Notes: generated by a model from the letters alone, not told the origin. A stretch of 64,000 nt of DNA from Bacteroidota bacterium (GCA_018266395.1 JAFEAM010000001.1:96259-160258), one strand, 5' to 3'; positions 10,547 to 19,309 are shown, counted from the first letter of the stretch. Numbers and translations are program-made.

Positions 10547-11284
10547 TCAGGCTTTTATAAGGAATCGTTCGAGATCTTTTAATTTGAGCACACCTTCATA
10601 ATATGCTTTGCCGAAGATCACAGCAAACACCCCCATGTCATTGAGTCGCTGAATGTCATCGACTCCGCGAATGCCGCCGCTGGCAAGAACTTTCAGGTCG
10701 GGAAAGGTGGTCAGAATTTCCTGGTAAAAATCGAATGCAGGTCCTTCCAGCACACCATCACGGGAGATGTCCGTGCACTTGGCATACTTCAGTCCCTTTT
10801 CATAAAAGAAACGGAGATGATCAAACAGGGTAAGCTCTGATATTTTCTGCCAACCCCGAAACGCAACTTTCTTTGACTTGATGTCTGTCACATCTGCACT
10901 CAAAGTAATTTTCTCGCGGCCAAAAGAAACGATCCAGGAAGCAAACAATTCCGGATTGGTAATCGCAACGCTTGAGGCAGTGATATAATCCGCACCAAAT
11001 TCATAAGCCGAACTGATGTCTCCATCGTTGCTGATGCCCCCGGTAAAGTCGATCTTCAGATCCGTGTGATTGGCGATAGCCTCCAATACGTGAAAATTCC
11101 TTGGACTGCCCTTCTCCGCGCCGTCAAGATCCACAAGGTGAATCACATCAATGCCATGATCTTCAAATCGCTTTGAGAGATCCAATGGATTCTCATCATA
11201 GGCCTTTTCGCTTGAGGGGTCGCCCTTCCGCATTTTGACCACTTTGCCCTTCCGGATGGCAATCGATGGGATAACTTGAATCAT
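10547..11284 (-). CDS. HisA-family isomerase with altered active site
   Basis: 245 residues, a complete (beta-alpha)8 barrel of the HisA/HisF family. True HisA isomerises ProFAR to PRFAR in histidine synthesis. HisA-like anchors are GKVVKMRKGD, IHLVDLDGA, VAFRGWQ, TDISRDGVLEGP, VLASGGI (second phosphate loop) and VIFGKAYYEG. The N-terminal motif, usually IPAIDL with catalytic Asp, here reads IPSIAI, with Ala9 in the Asp position. The second catalytic Asp (Asp131 in LSADVTD) and a Thr (Thr171) are kept. The first phosphate loop reads TGGI rather than GGGI. No other his gene is nearby. It could be a divergent HisA or a paralogue with a different substrate, so I leave the symbol blank. Confidence 0.8.
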   Translation of the reverse strand: MIQVIPSIAIRKGKVVKMRKGDPSSEKAYDENPLDLSKRFEDHGIDVIHLVDLDGAEKGSPRNFHVLEAIANHTDLKIDFTGGISNDGDISSAYEFGADYITASSVAITNPELFASWIVSFGREKITLSADVTDIKSKKVAFRGWQKISELTLFDHLRFFYEKGLKYAKCTDISRDGVLEGPAFDFYQEILTTFPDLKVLASGGIRGVDDIQRLNDMGVFAVIFGKAYYEGVLKLKDLERFLIKA

Positions 11285-11395
11285 CGCCTAAACTTACTCG
11301 AATTTTCCCAGCCTGTAAAGTCAGAACTGCGAATTACCGGCAACCCCGGCTCAACTTTTGATGCGAAGTGTCTCTGATTACTTATTTTTAGGAAT

Positions 11396-12970
11396 ATGCC
11401 TCCCAGATTACTTTTCCTGCTCATTTTTTCCTTTGTTCTGGGCACGTCTTATGGACAGTCACAGGTACGGAAATTGCCGCCTTCCATCAACCACCCGGGC
11501 TTTAACAACTTTGCGCCCTTCATTAGCCTGGATGGTACCGCACTCATCTATTTATCCAATGTCGGAGAGGATGACGCACTGGCACTCATGTACACGTCCA
11601 AAAATGGTCCCGATTGGAGAGACCCTGTTCAGTTGCCAAAATCAATAAACCATCACCTTAATTTCATTCGCGGCTTCGGCATCAGCGCTGACGGCAAGGC
11701 GGTTTATATCTCCAACCCAAAAGCCAATGGTGTGGGTGGATATGACCTGTATGTGAGCCGGTACAATGGAACCAGTTGGTCAGAGCCTGAGAATCTGACA
11801 CTCCCGATCAACACCAAAGACAATGAAGCTTGCCCCTCTTTCACAACGGATGGGAATACGATGTATTTCATGAGATGCGAAAGCATGGATACCTACAGAG
11901 CGGCCGGCTGCAGCCTTTGGATGGTCACCAAAAAACCTAATGGCCAATGGGGTGAACCCCAGGCATTCCCCTCTTTCATCAATACCGGCAATTCACAGGC
12001 CCCCAGGATTCTTGGTGACGGAGAAACGCTCATCTTTTCGTCTGACAAACTCAGCCCTAACCAGGGAGGCATGGATCTGTACATGACGAGGTGGTCCGCA
12101 GGACACTGGTCTTCACCGGTTCCGCTCACCTTTACAAACAGTTCTGGTGACGATCAATTTGCCAGTGCCAGCGCCCTGGGTATGTATCTTCTCCGCGATG
12201 CAAAGGGAACACGCAACCAGGAACTGATCGAAATGCTTTTCCCCGCCGGACTCAAACCAAAGGCTGTGATGAAGATTGAGGGTTCGGTCTCCATGGAGGG
12301 AGGAACAACTCCATTTGTGACGGTCTTCAACCTGAAGGATCAAACCAAGGTTGCCTCCACGCAACCGGGCAAAGACGGAAGATTCTTCCTGTATGTAGCC
12401 GAGGGGAATCGATATGAACTCTCCATCGAACCGGATCGTGATAATTGCACATACTACTCTAAAGTTTATGATCTCACGGAAGAAAGAATACCTCAGGTTG
12501 ATAGAGTTAATGCCGGCCTGCGCCCGCTCGCAGCGGGGGATGAATTAACACTGGAGGACATCCGCTTCAGGAAGAACTCATCTGAACTTGATCCGGAATC
12601 GTCACAGGAGATGCGCAGGCTCACGCGAATGCTGAAAGGAAACCCGTCAAGATATTTTGCTTTTGAGGTGCTAATGAAAGGTTATGTGGTCGACTCTGTC
12701 CGATCCGACTCTGATCTTACCGAAGTCAGGACCGATACGCTCAAAATTCCGGTTACCTACCGGATCGATTCAGTGACCAGCGGCACAAGGGACTCCATTG
12801 TACTCAAAACGAGTTATCACAATGACAGGACATTGAAGCAGGCACAAACCATCTCTCAGTACCTGATTCAGGAAGGAATTCCTTCAGCAAGGATTGCCGT
12901 TTCCGGCAAGGCAGAAGGGGAGGCGATCATTGAAAACAGAAAAACGCTTGTTAAGCTTATTGTGCACTGA
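11396..12970 (+). CDS. Exported PD40/OmpA-like envelope protein
   Basis: 524 residues. A signal peptide (LLFLLIFSFVLGTSYGQ) is followed by WD40-like PD40 beta-propeller blades with repeated patterns such as ISADGKAVYIS, FTTDGNTMYF and GDGETLIFSS (about residues 35-270). A short beta-sandwich region follows, then an OmpA-like C-terminus (LEDIRFRKNSSELDPES and, after about 100 residues, RTLKQAQTISQYL ending in NRKTLVKLIV). The OmpA part carries an extra segment of about 45 residues between its two halves, and the usual peptidoglycan-binding Asp/Arg pair is not evident. It is probably periplasmic or at the outer membrane. The end overlaps the convergent DUF2911 gene by 14 bp. Confidence 0.8.
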   Translation: MPPRLLFLLIFSFVLGTSYGQSQVRKLPPSINHPGFNNFAPFISLDGTALIYLSNVGEDDALALMYTSKNGPDWRDPVQLPKSINHHLNFIRGFGISADGKAVYISNPKANGVGGYDLYVSRYNGTSWSEPENLTLPINTKDNEACPSFTTDGNTMYFMRCESMDTYRAAGCSLWMVTKKPNGQWGEPQAFPSFINTGNSQAPRILGDGETLIFSSDKLSPNQGGMDLYMTRWSAGHWSSPVPLTFTNSSGDDQFASASALGMYLLRDAKGTRNQELIEMLFPAGLKPKAVMKIEGSVSMEGGTTPFVTVFNLKDQTKVASTQPGKDGRFFLYVAEGNRYELSIEPDRDNCTYYSKVYDLTEERIPQVDRVNAGLRPLAAGDELTLEDIRFRKNSSELDPESSQEMRRLTRMLKGNPSRYFAFEVLMKGYVVDSVRSDSDLTEVRTDTLKIPVTYRIDSVTSGTRDSIVLKTSYHNDRTLKQAQTISQYLIQEGIPSARIAVSGKAEGEAIIENRKTLVKLIVH

Positions 12971-13517
12971 CTTCCATTGGCACCGACACCAGTGTGTGGT
13001 CCCAGGCGAGAATCAATTCAATCATATCGTCGGCATGTTCAACGGAGATATTGAATTGCTCAAATTCCTTCTCAGAGTTCATGACGGGTACTTCAACAAC
13101 CAGAACATCAGTTGAAGCCTCACGTGCTGCCTCTCCATTGTTCATCACGTCAATACCCCAGCCAGGGATGGTGGAGTTGAATACAACTTGCCAACTCATT
13201 TCATTGGGAACTGTCCATAGGGAATACTCACCGGCAGGCAGAATCTTGTCATTGATTTTCAATGCCTTGGACGTCCGGAAAACCGTGGGCTCATTGGCGC
13301 CTGTCCTCCACGTCTTGCCATAGGGAACAAGACCGCCAAATATGACGCGACCTTTCTTATAGGGACGGTTGTAGGACACTGATATCTTCAAATCCCCATT
13401 TTCATAAACGGCGGTAGACTCCGGGCTATGGGATTTGGTTTCACGATATCCGACAAAGAGGATAACAGCAACCACTACTACAAGGAACAGACCGGACAGA
13501 ATGAGAACCTTTTTCAT
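12957..13517 (-). CDS. DUF2911 protein with N-terminal membrane anchor
   Basis: 186 residues. One N-terminal hydrophobic helix (LILSGLFLVVVVAVILFVGY) is an uncleaved anchor or signal. The exported domain has the DUF2911 hallmarks SVSYNRPYKKGR, GKTWRTGANEPTVF, LPAGEYSLWTVP and WQVVFN. DUF2911 is an uncharacterised beta-sandwich family, mostly in Bacteroidota and Acidobacteriota. Members are often full-length secreted proteins; this is a single-domain version. It is transcribed toward, and overlaps by 14 bp, the PD40 protein gene. Function unknown. Confidence 0.85.
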   Translation of the reverse strand: MKKVLILSGLFLVVVVAVILFVGYRETKSHSPESTAVYENGDLKISVSYNRPYKKGRVIFGGLVPYGKTWRTGANEPTVFRTSKALKINDKILPAGEYSLWTVPNEMSWQVVFNSTIPGWGIDVMNNGEAAREASTDVLVVEVPVMNSEKEFEQFNISVEHADDMIELILAWDHTLVSVPMEVSAQ

Positions 13518-13584
13518 TTTTTTACAAGCTCTAGGCTGCGATTTAACTCAAATTAGGGGATTAAGGTTTCCGTTGGTCTAAAAA

Positions 13585-13615
13585 TTGTCGGAAATGACAA
13601 AACGAGCTTAATTTG
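13585..13615 (+). promoter_or_regulatory. Candidate promoter for the 35-residue ORF and LOG gene
   Basis: TTG at 13585-13587 lies 20 bp before TTAATTTG (13608-13615), close to the Bacteroidota TTG / TAnnTTTG promoter with one mismatch. It lies 18 bp before the ATG at 13634. Confidence 0.35.
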
Positions 13616-13633
13616 GCCCTCAAATAATATACT

Positions 13634-13741
13634 ATGAGCGTTTTCGGTGTTGTTATCGCCCTTTTCCTCCTTGCCATTGCTTCCGTTTGGATCTTCCCCA
13701 ACAAATCCGTCAGCAATAACGAGCACGACATCAAGCACTGA
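13634..13741 (+). CDS. Tiny membrane protein (35 aa)
   Basis: ATG to TGA encodes 35 residues: an N-terminal hydrophobic helix (VFGVVIALFLLAIASVWIF) then a short polar tail rich in N, S, K, D and H. The hydrophobic run followed by polar tail is what a single-pass small membrane protein looks like. A plausible promoter precedes it, and the LOG-family gene starts 15 bp after its stop, so the pair could be one transcript. I do not recognise a family. It could also be a leader or a chance ORF. Confidence 0.45.
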   Translation: MSVFGVVIALFLLAIASVWIFPNKSVSNNEHDIKH

Positions 13742-13756
13742 CCACGATCTGTGGCC

Positions 13757-14299
13757 ATGAACGTCTGCGTTTTTTGCGGTTCCAGCACGGGCAAGGACCC
13801 CCTTTATGGTGACGTTGCCCGTGAAATGGGGCTAACCCTGGCCAAAGAAGGGCACACCCTGATCTATGGTGGTGGAGACATCGGCCTTATGGGCATTCTG
13901 GCCAATTCCTGCCTTGAAGGTGGCGGTAAGGTCATAGGCGTGATTCCAGACTTCCTTATGAAACGAGAGGTGGGACATTCCGGACTTACTGAACTCATCA
14001 TCGCAGATTCCATGCACCAGCGGAAGAAGAAAATGGCAGACCTCGCAGATGTATTCATCGCCCTGCCTGGTGGATGGGGGACCCTGGACGAACTTGCGGA
14101 AATTCTCACCTGGCGTCAACTTGGCCTGATTGACCAACCCATTGGTCTGCTCAACATCGACTCCTTCTTCAGCCCGCTGGTCGAGCAAATGAAGCGTATG
14201 TCAGAAAGAGGATTTCTTCAACCGACCAATCTGGAATTTCTGTCCGTAAGTAATTCTTCTCAAAAATTGCTCACCGCCTTGGGGGTAGTTACCGTTTAA
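13757..14299 (+). CDS. LOG-family phosphoribohydrolase (TIGR00730)
   Basis: About 181 residues. The Rossmann-like fold begins NVCVFCGSSTGKDP, then LIYGGGDIGLMG, then the catalytic and nucleotide-binding motif LPGGWGTLDELAEILTW (PGGxGTxxE). The family hydrolyses cytokinin riboside 5'-monophosphates or, more generally in bacteria, nucleoside monophosphates to base and ribose phosphate. The substrate here is not determinable. The ATG at 13757 is preferred over the GTG at 13751. A 35-codon ORF sits directly upstream. Confidence 0.9.
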   Translation: MNVCVFCGSSTGKDPLYGDVAREMGLTLAKEGHTLIYGGGDIGLMGILANSCLEGGGKVIGVIPDFLMKREVGHSGLTELIIADSMHQRKKKMADLADVFIALPGGWGTLDELAEILTWRQLGLIDQPIGLLNIDSFFSPLVEQMKRMSERGFLQPTNLEFLSVSNSSQKLLTALGVVTV

Positions 14300-14353
14300 G
14301 TATTTAAGGGTTCCCTACTTTTTATTTAGTTTTAAATCGGGGCCCCTCCCGTC

Positions 14354-15586
14354 ATGCGCGTTTTCTGGAATTTTATCTTTGGTTTGATCGTACTTGTGCC
14401 TTACCCATCCAAGGCACAACTTGGGTTTGCCTTAACCAATAACCAACATAAAGTCGAGTTCCCGGTTGAAATCATCAACAACATGGTGGTCCTTCCGGTC
14501 ATTCTCAACGGTCAGTTGCCCCTCAGGTTTATTCTCGACACGGGTGTGCGAACGACCATCCTCACTGAAAAGTCTTTCAGCGATATTCTTCGTCTTACTT
14601 ACAGCCGTCATTACCTGGTTGCCGGGCCTGGAGGAGAAAAACTCGTGGAAGCTTATGTTACCAATAATGTGACGCTGGACATTCCCGGCATTCATGGTGA
14701 AGGCCATGCCATGCTTGTGCTTGAAAAGGATTACCTGGAGCTAAGGAATTATCTGGGTACAGATGTGCAGGGTGTCCTGGGATATGAACTCTTCAGCCGG
14801 TTTGTCGTCTCTATTGATTACGAAAGAAGAAAGCTGATTGTGATGTCACCTGACTACTTCAAACCCAAGAGAGGTTTCCAGGCCCTGGACATTCTGATAC
14901 AGGACACAAAACCCTACCTCTATGCACCTGTAGTTTTTAAGGATGGAACTACCATCAATGCCAAATTCATGATTGACAGCGGCGCGAGTCACGGGCTCGT
15001 ATTGGATCCTCTTTCGGATCCTGTAATCAAGATCCCTGAAAAGCATGTAACCAGCCTGATCGGCCGCGGCCTTGGCGGCGCCATCACGGGGCAAATTGGA
15101 AGGATCCAGGCACTTCGCCTGGGCAATTACCAGATTGATAATGTGATTGCCAATTTCCCGGATGCCAACAGCTACATCGACACGCTGAAATCCAGCGACG
15201 TATTCAGAAATGGTGCCATCGGCGGAGAACTCCTCAGCCGGTTCACGGTTGTTTTCAATTTTCCGAAAGAAAAAATCTATCTCAAAAAGAACTCATCCTT
15301 AAAGAAGCCATTCAATTTCAACATGAGTGGAATTACACTCAAGGCGTTGGGTGCGCGGCTTCGCAAATATGAGGTCTCTGATGTACGCAAAGGCTCAGCC
15401 GCCGACAAGGCGGGGGTGCTGATGGGCGATGAACTTATTACCGTTAATGGAATGCCCTGTGATGAGCTGGAACTCTACATCATAAACGGCTTCTTCAACG
15501 CAAGGGCAGGCAAGAAGATCAGGCTGGAATTTCTGCGAGACGGCCAAAAGGTCACCAAAGTATTTGCACTCGAGAATCAAATCTGA
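14354..15586 (+). CDS. Exported retropepsin-like aspartyl protease with PDZ domain
   Basis: 410 residues with a signal peptide ending near AQLGF. There are two retropepsin-like units, each with a catalytic-type triplet: FILDTGVRTT (Asp62) and FMIDSGASHG (Asp208). Each is followed by a hydrophobic-Gly strand (VLGYELFSRF, IGGELLSRF). A C-terminal PDZ domain covers about 320-405 (SAADKAGVLMGDELITVNG). The two half-sites in one chain suggest a self-contained active site. It is probably a periplasmic or surface peptidase; the substrate is unknown. Its 3' end overlaps the convergent receiver gene by 35 bp. Confidence 0.85.
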   Translation: MRVFWNFIFGLIVLVPYPSKAQLGFALTNNQHKVEFPVEIINNMVVLPVILNGQLPLRFILDTGVRTTILTEKSFSDILRLTYSRHYLVAGPGGEKLVEAYVTNNVTLDIPGIHGEGHAMLVLEKDYLELRNYLGTDVQGVLGYELFSRFVVSIDYERRKLIVMSPDYFKPKRGFQALDILIQDTKPYLYAPVVFKDGTTINAKFMIDSGASHGLVLDPLSDPVIKIPEKHVTSLIGRGLGGAITGQIGRIQALRLGNYQIDNVIANFPDANSYIDTLKSSDVFRNGAIGGELLSRFTVVFNFPKEKIYLKKNSSLKKPFNFNMSGITLKALGARLRKYEVSDVRKGSAADKAGVLMGDELITVNGMPCDELELYIINGFFNARAGKKIRLEFLRDGQKVTKVFALENQI

Positions 15587-16031
15587 GCAACCCGCTCAGT
15601 GTTCCCTTTTTTTGACTTTGCATCCGCCCCCACTTCGTTATGGTCTGGACAAATCGCTGAGAGTTGAGCAACTCCAGGTAAAGGTGCTGGCTTGTCAGGT
15701 TGTGCTTCATCACATAATTTGAGACTCCCCAAATCCCGACTTCCTCATAATTTGAGTTCTTCAAAACAGTAACCGGCACTCTGCCCGGGCGTTTCATCCT
15801 CATTATCATTTCGTTGATGCTGGCGCGCCCGACATTATCGTCAATAAGGACATGCTCGGGAACAAAGGAGCCGATCCTTTCATAAACAGTAAGGGCATCA
15901 AATGCCATTTCGGTCAGCACGGTCTTGTGTCTGATGGATTTGAGCTTTTCCTGAACCATGCTCATCTCCATGGGATTATTCCCCACCAACAATATCTTCC
16001 ACTGTTCCAAAGGCCTTCCGTTAGTGCTCAT
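15552..16031 (-). CDS. Degenerate receiver-domain protein
   Basis: 159 residues. The fold follows a response-regulator receiver: strand 1 WKILLVGNNPMEMSMV, phosphoacceptor-like VLIDDNVG (Asp64/65), helix with MIMRMKR, strand 4 VPVTVLKNSN, and Lys in NYVMKHNL. The acidic pair that normally follows strand 1 and binds Mg is replaced by Gly-Asn-Asn, so ordinary phosphorylation is doubtful. There is no output domain; the C-terminal 35 residues are basic and overlap the protease gene. No kinase is adjacent. It could be a stand-alone pseudo-receiver acting by protein-protein contact. Confidence 0.65.
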   Translation of the reverse strand: MSTNGRPLEQWKILLVGNNPMEMSMVQEKLKSIRHKTVLTEMAFDALTVYERIGSFVPEHVLIDDNVGRASINEMIMRMKRPGRVPVTVLKNSNYEEVGIWGVSNYVMKHNLTSQHLYLELLNSQRFVQTITKWGRMQSQKKGTLSGLLRFDSRVQILW

Positions 16032-16098
16032 ATAACGTTGGTGTCTTTTCTATCTGGTATGTAACCCATCAATTTTTTGTTTCTGCTAGCTTCGTCTT

Positions 16099-17217
16099 AT
16101 GGGCCAAACGGCTGTCATCATACTTGGAGGAGGATTGGCTGGCATCACATCAGCCCTTCACCTCACCCGCGCCGGGGTGGCATGTGCCGTAATAGAACGC
16201 AAACGTTACCCTTTCCACCGCGTATGCGGCGAGTACATATCCAATGAGGTACTGCCCTACTTGCACGAACTCCGGGTGGATCCATTTGAATTGGGACCTT
16301 CAAGAATCAGCAGATTTCAGCTTACTTCCACCAACGGACGTTCTGTTATCATGCCGCTGGATCTGGGCGGATTTGGCATCAGTCGTTATGCATTTGATTA
16401 TTTCCTCTACCAAAAGGCGGTCAGCGCAGGGGTAACATTCTATCTTGAATCAGAAGTCAAGAAAATTGTATTCGGCCGTGATGAATTCCTTGTTGAAACA
16501 GAAAAGGGGTCACTTACCTCCCCGGTAGTGATCGGGGCTTTTGGAAAACGGTCACATATCGACTATCAATTATCCAGGAAGTTTCTCCAAAGTCGATCCC
16601 CGTATGTCGGCGTGAAATATCACATCCGTTTGCGGGGCTTCCCCAATGACCTGATCGCACTTCACAACTTTGAGTTGGGTTATTGCGGCATCAGTCACGT
16701 CGAGGACAATAAGCTCAATCTCTGCTACCTCACCCATCGCGATCACCTGCGCAGGTATCGCAGTGTAAAAACCATGGAGGAGCAAATTCTGTGTCAAAAC
16801 CCGTTTCTGAAAAGCATACTGAATGATTCCGAATTCCTGACTGAAGCGGAAACCATCAATGAGGTCACCTTTGAAGCGAAGTCTCCCGTTGAACAACACA
16901 TATTGATGGCGGGCGATGCCGCCGGCATGATCACCCCGCTTTGCGGTAATGGAATGGCCATGGCGATTCATGGTGCCAAAATGGTCAGTGAACACATCCT
17001 GAAATTCCTGAATCAACCCGGCTATTCCAGGCAACAGATGGAGTCTGATTATGCAAAGGCATGGGAACAGCAGTTTGCACAGCGTCTTTGGATAGGGAGG
17101 CGCGTGCAGCGACTCTTCGGCTCTTCTACAGCCTCAAACTTTGCGGTTGATCTCGCGAGACATCTGCCTACTGCTGCCAACTGGATGATGCGCCAAACGC
17201 ACGGGAAGCCTTTTTGA
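16099..17217 (+). CDS. FAD-dependent oxidoreductase of a type III PKS cluster
   Basis: 372 residues of the geranylgeranyl-reductase/monooxygenase group: FAD-binding ILGGGLAGITSALHL at the N-terminus, RYPFHRVCGEYIS near residue 40, and the second FAD motif MAGDAAGMITPLCGNGMAMA near 270. Proteins with this CGEYIS plus PLCGNGMAMA combination are commonly encoded next to type III polyketide synthases and probably oxidise or hydroxylate the polyketide ring. Two genes further on lie a UbiA-like prenyltransferase (convergent, 9 bp gap) and the synthase, which supports that role. Substrate inferred, not shown. Confidence 0.82.
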   Translation: MGQTAVIILGGGLAGITSALHLTRAGVACAVIERKRYPFHRVCGEYISNEVLPYLHELRVDPFELGPSRISRFQLTSTNGRSVIMPLDLGGFGISRYAFDYFLYQKAVSAGVTFYLESEVKKIVFGRDEFLVETEKGSLTSPVVIGAFGKRSHIDYQLSRKFLQSRSPYVGVKYHIRLRGFPNDLIALHNFELGYCGISHVEDNKLNLCYLTHRDHLRRYRSVKTMEEQILCQNPFLKSILNDSEFLTEAETINEVTFEAKSPVEQHILMAGDAAGMITPLCGNGMAMAIHGAKMVSEHILKFLNQPGYSRQQMESDYAKAWEQQFAQRLWIGRRVQRLFGSSTASNFAVDLARHLPTAANWMMRQTHGKPF

Positions 17218-17226
17218 AGTTTATAC

Positions 17227-18120
17227 TCAAAAAAGGACCTGCCCCACCTGCGTTGAATCAAGGAAGAACCAGATAAAGAAAATATTAAGGCAGGTGGCTG
17301 ATGTGAAGTTCAGCCACATGGTGCTCCTGAAAGAAGCCCTTGAAGCATCATGGTATACGCGCCAGAACCAAGCACCAAAAAACAGTACCACCGGAAGCAA
17401 AGCCGCGAGAAACCAGGTTGCATACCTGGCCTGGTAGAAATTGAGAAAGTAGGCTTCAAATCCCAGGGCGGAAAGCATGAAAAATGCAGTGGAAAAAATG
17501 AACGTTCCCCTTATACCTAACACCATGCTCAAAGTATGATCACCGTGAAGCCGGTCTTCATCGTGCTGGTATACTTGGGTCATCGGGTAGTTGGCCCACA
17601 ACATCAGGCTGGTGAGCATCGCCGGCACCATCACTTTCAACTTCATGAGGTTAAGCATGTCAAAGTCATTGATGCCGATGTAACACATGGCGAAGGTGAA
17701 TGCCCCTTGAAAGAATCCGGTTACGAGCCAGCCTGTCCATGCCAGCTTCTTCAAACGGATCGAGGGGTGACTGTATGCCTTTGACACCAATCCGTAAATC
17801 AACAGCATCAATGCAAAGCGCCATGAGATTTGAATCCAGCCCAGGATAATAGCCGCAACATCGAGCAGCAAGGCAGCCCAATACAATCCTCTTCGAACCG
17901 GCGGCGGGTTCTTCAGTCCTCCAATGCTGCCGGTATCCTTGTCAAAATAGCTGTTGTATCCGTTGCTGGCCGGATACAACAGAAAATGCAGGATGATAAA
18001 CACCCATTGAACCCTTGGCCCATTAAGATTGGGCGATACCGAAAGGGCAAACAAAAAGACCGGTAGCAGAAAGTAAGAGAATGGAAAACGAAGGTGAAGA
18101 AGAGTGGACTTCGAAAACAT
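17227..18120 (-). CDS. UbiA-family prenyltransferase-like membrane protein
   Basis: 297 residues with about eight membrane helices. The first Asp-rich motif appears as SNGYNSYFDKDTGSIGG (NxxxDxxxD type, near residues 54-70). The second appears as QVYQHDEDRLHGDHTLS near 190-206. Both are the Mg-diphosphate binding sites of UbiA enzymes, which transfer prenyl chains onto aromatic or quinone acceptors. It is divergent from the type III PKS with a 45-bp shared promoter gap and convergent with the FAD oxidoreductase. A role in prenylating the polyketide product is inferred from this arrangement. Confidence 0.82.
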   Translation of the reverse strand: MFSKSTLLHLRFPFSYFLLPVFLFALSVSPNLNGPRVQWVFIILHFLLYPASNGYNSYFDKDTGSIGGLKNPPPVRRGLYWAALLLDVAAIILGWIQISWRFALMLLIYGLVSKAYSHPSIRLKKLAWTGWLVTGFFQGAFTFAMCYIGINDFDMLNLMKLKVMVPAMLTSLMLWANYPMTQVYQHDEDRLHGDHTLSMVLGIRGTFIFSTAFFMLSALGFEAYFLNFYQARYATWFLAALLPVVLFFGAWFWRVYHDASRASFRSTMWLNFTSATCLNIFFIWFFLDSTQVGQVLF

Positions 18121-18165
18121 GCGTGAAACTAAGGAATTAGGGTCAACCTTTACTTATATTGAAAG

Positions 18166-19269
18166 ATGGGGTTTATTACTTCGATCGGCACGGCTACGCC
18201 CATCCACCGCCTCTCTCAAAATGCAGTGGCTGAATTCATGACCCGGGCGATGCAGGCAAACAGTGTGGATGCCCGCAAACTAAAAACGATATTTAAGGCT
18301 ACAGGAATTGAGACACGCTATTCTGTCATCGATGATTATGGCCGTTCTTCAGGGTTTGAGTTTTATGAGAATACACCTGATATGCAGCCCTTTCCCTCAA
18401 CCCGGCAAAGACTCGAGTTGTATAAGAAGCACGCTTTGGCCATCAGCCTGGAGGCTGTTCAACGGTGCCTTGACCAGCGCAAAGACATCAGAAAGGACAC
18501 TATAACCCACCTGGTCGTGGTGAGTTGTACAGGGATGTATGCACCCGGGTTGGACATTGACATCGTAAAGTCTGCCGGGCTCTACTCAGGTATTGAGCGA
18601 ACCTGTATCAATTTCATGGGATGCTATGCGGCCTTCAACGCCCTGAAGATTGCCGATCAGGCATGCGCCCGCCATCGCAATGCCAAAGTGCTGATTGTAT
18701 GTGCTGAACTGTGCAGCATCCATTTTCAAAAAGAGTTTACCGAAGACAATGTTCTGGCCAATGCACTCTTCGGAGACGGCGCTGCAGCAGTGCTGGTGGA
18801 ATCACATCCCCAGGAAGGCATCAATCTCAGGATGGAGAGCTTCCATTGCGACCTTGCCACAGAGGGTGAACACGATATGACCTGGTCCATCGGAGACTTT
18901 GGTTTTGAAATGCGGTTGTCATCTTACGTGCCTGAAATCATCCGGCAGGGAATCCGGCGACTGACCCGATCACTCTTAAGCAGGATCAAGGACGGCACCT
19001 CTCATATAGATTACTATGCCATCCATCCTGGCGGGAGAAAAATTCTCACTGCGATCGAAACCGAGTTGGGCATGACCCGTGAGCAGAATGAGGCAGCATA
19101 TAAGGTTCTGAGGAACTATGGCAACATGTCATCTCCCACCGTCCTGTTCGTCATCAATGAAATATCCCGCCAGCTGAAATCTTCTGAAAACGGCAAGCAA
19201 ATACTCAGCTTTGCCTTTGGGCCTGGGCTTACATTGGAAAGCATGATATTACGGATACAGTTTTGCTGA
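18166..19269 (+). CDS. Type III polyketide synthase
   Basis: 367 residues, a chalcone/alkylresorcinol-synthase-type homodimeric ketosynthase. The thiolase-fold catalytic triad is visible: Cys153 in NFMGCYAAFNALK, His287 in YYAIHPGGRKIL and Asn320 in LRNYGNMSSPTVLF. The FGDGAAAVLV and FAFGPGLTLE motifs are also typical. It would extend a fatty acyl starter with malonyl-CoA to an alkylpyrone or alkylresorcinol, probably membrane-associated. It is flanked by a UbiA-like gene and an FAD oxidoreductase. The methyltransferase that often completes such clusters appears 21 kb away at 40272-40991. The exact product cannot be read from the sequence. Confidence 0.93.
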   Translation: MGFITSIGTATPIHRLSQNAVAEFMTRAMQANSVDARKLKTIFKATGIETRYSVIDDYGRSSGFEFYENTPDMQPFPSTRQRLELYKKHALAISLEAVQRCLDQRKDIRKDTITHLVVVSCTGMYAPGLDIDIVKSAGLYSGIERTCINFMGCYAAFNALKIADQACARHRNAKVLIVCAELCSIHFQKEFTEDNVLANALFGDGAAAVLVESHPQEGINLRMESFHCDLATEGEHDMTWSIGDFGFEMRLSSYVPEIIRQGIRRLTRSLLSRIKDGTSHIDYYAIHPGGRKILTAIETELGMTREQNEAAYKVLRNYGNMSSPTVLFVINEISRQLKSSENGKQILSFAFGPGLTLESMILRIQFC

Positions 19270-19309
19270 ACGTTTGTCTTGCTCCATAGGTTTTATTGAA
19301 ATTAGCGCA

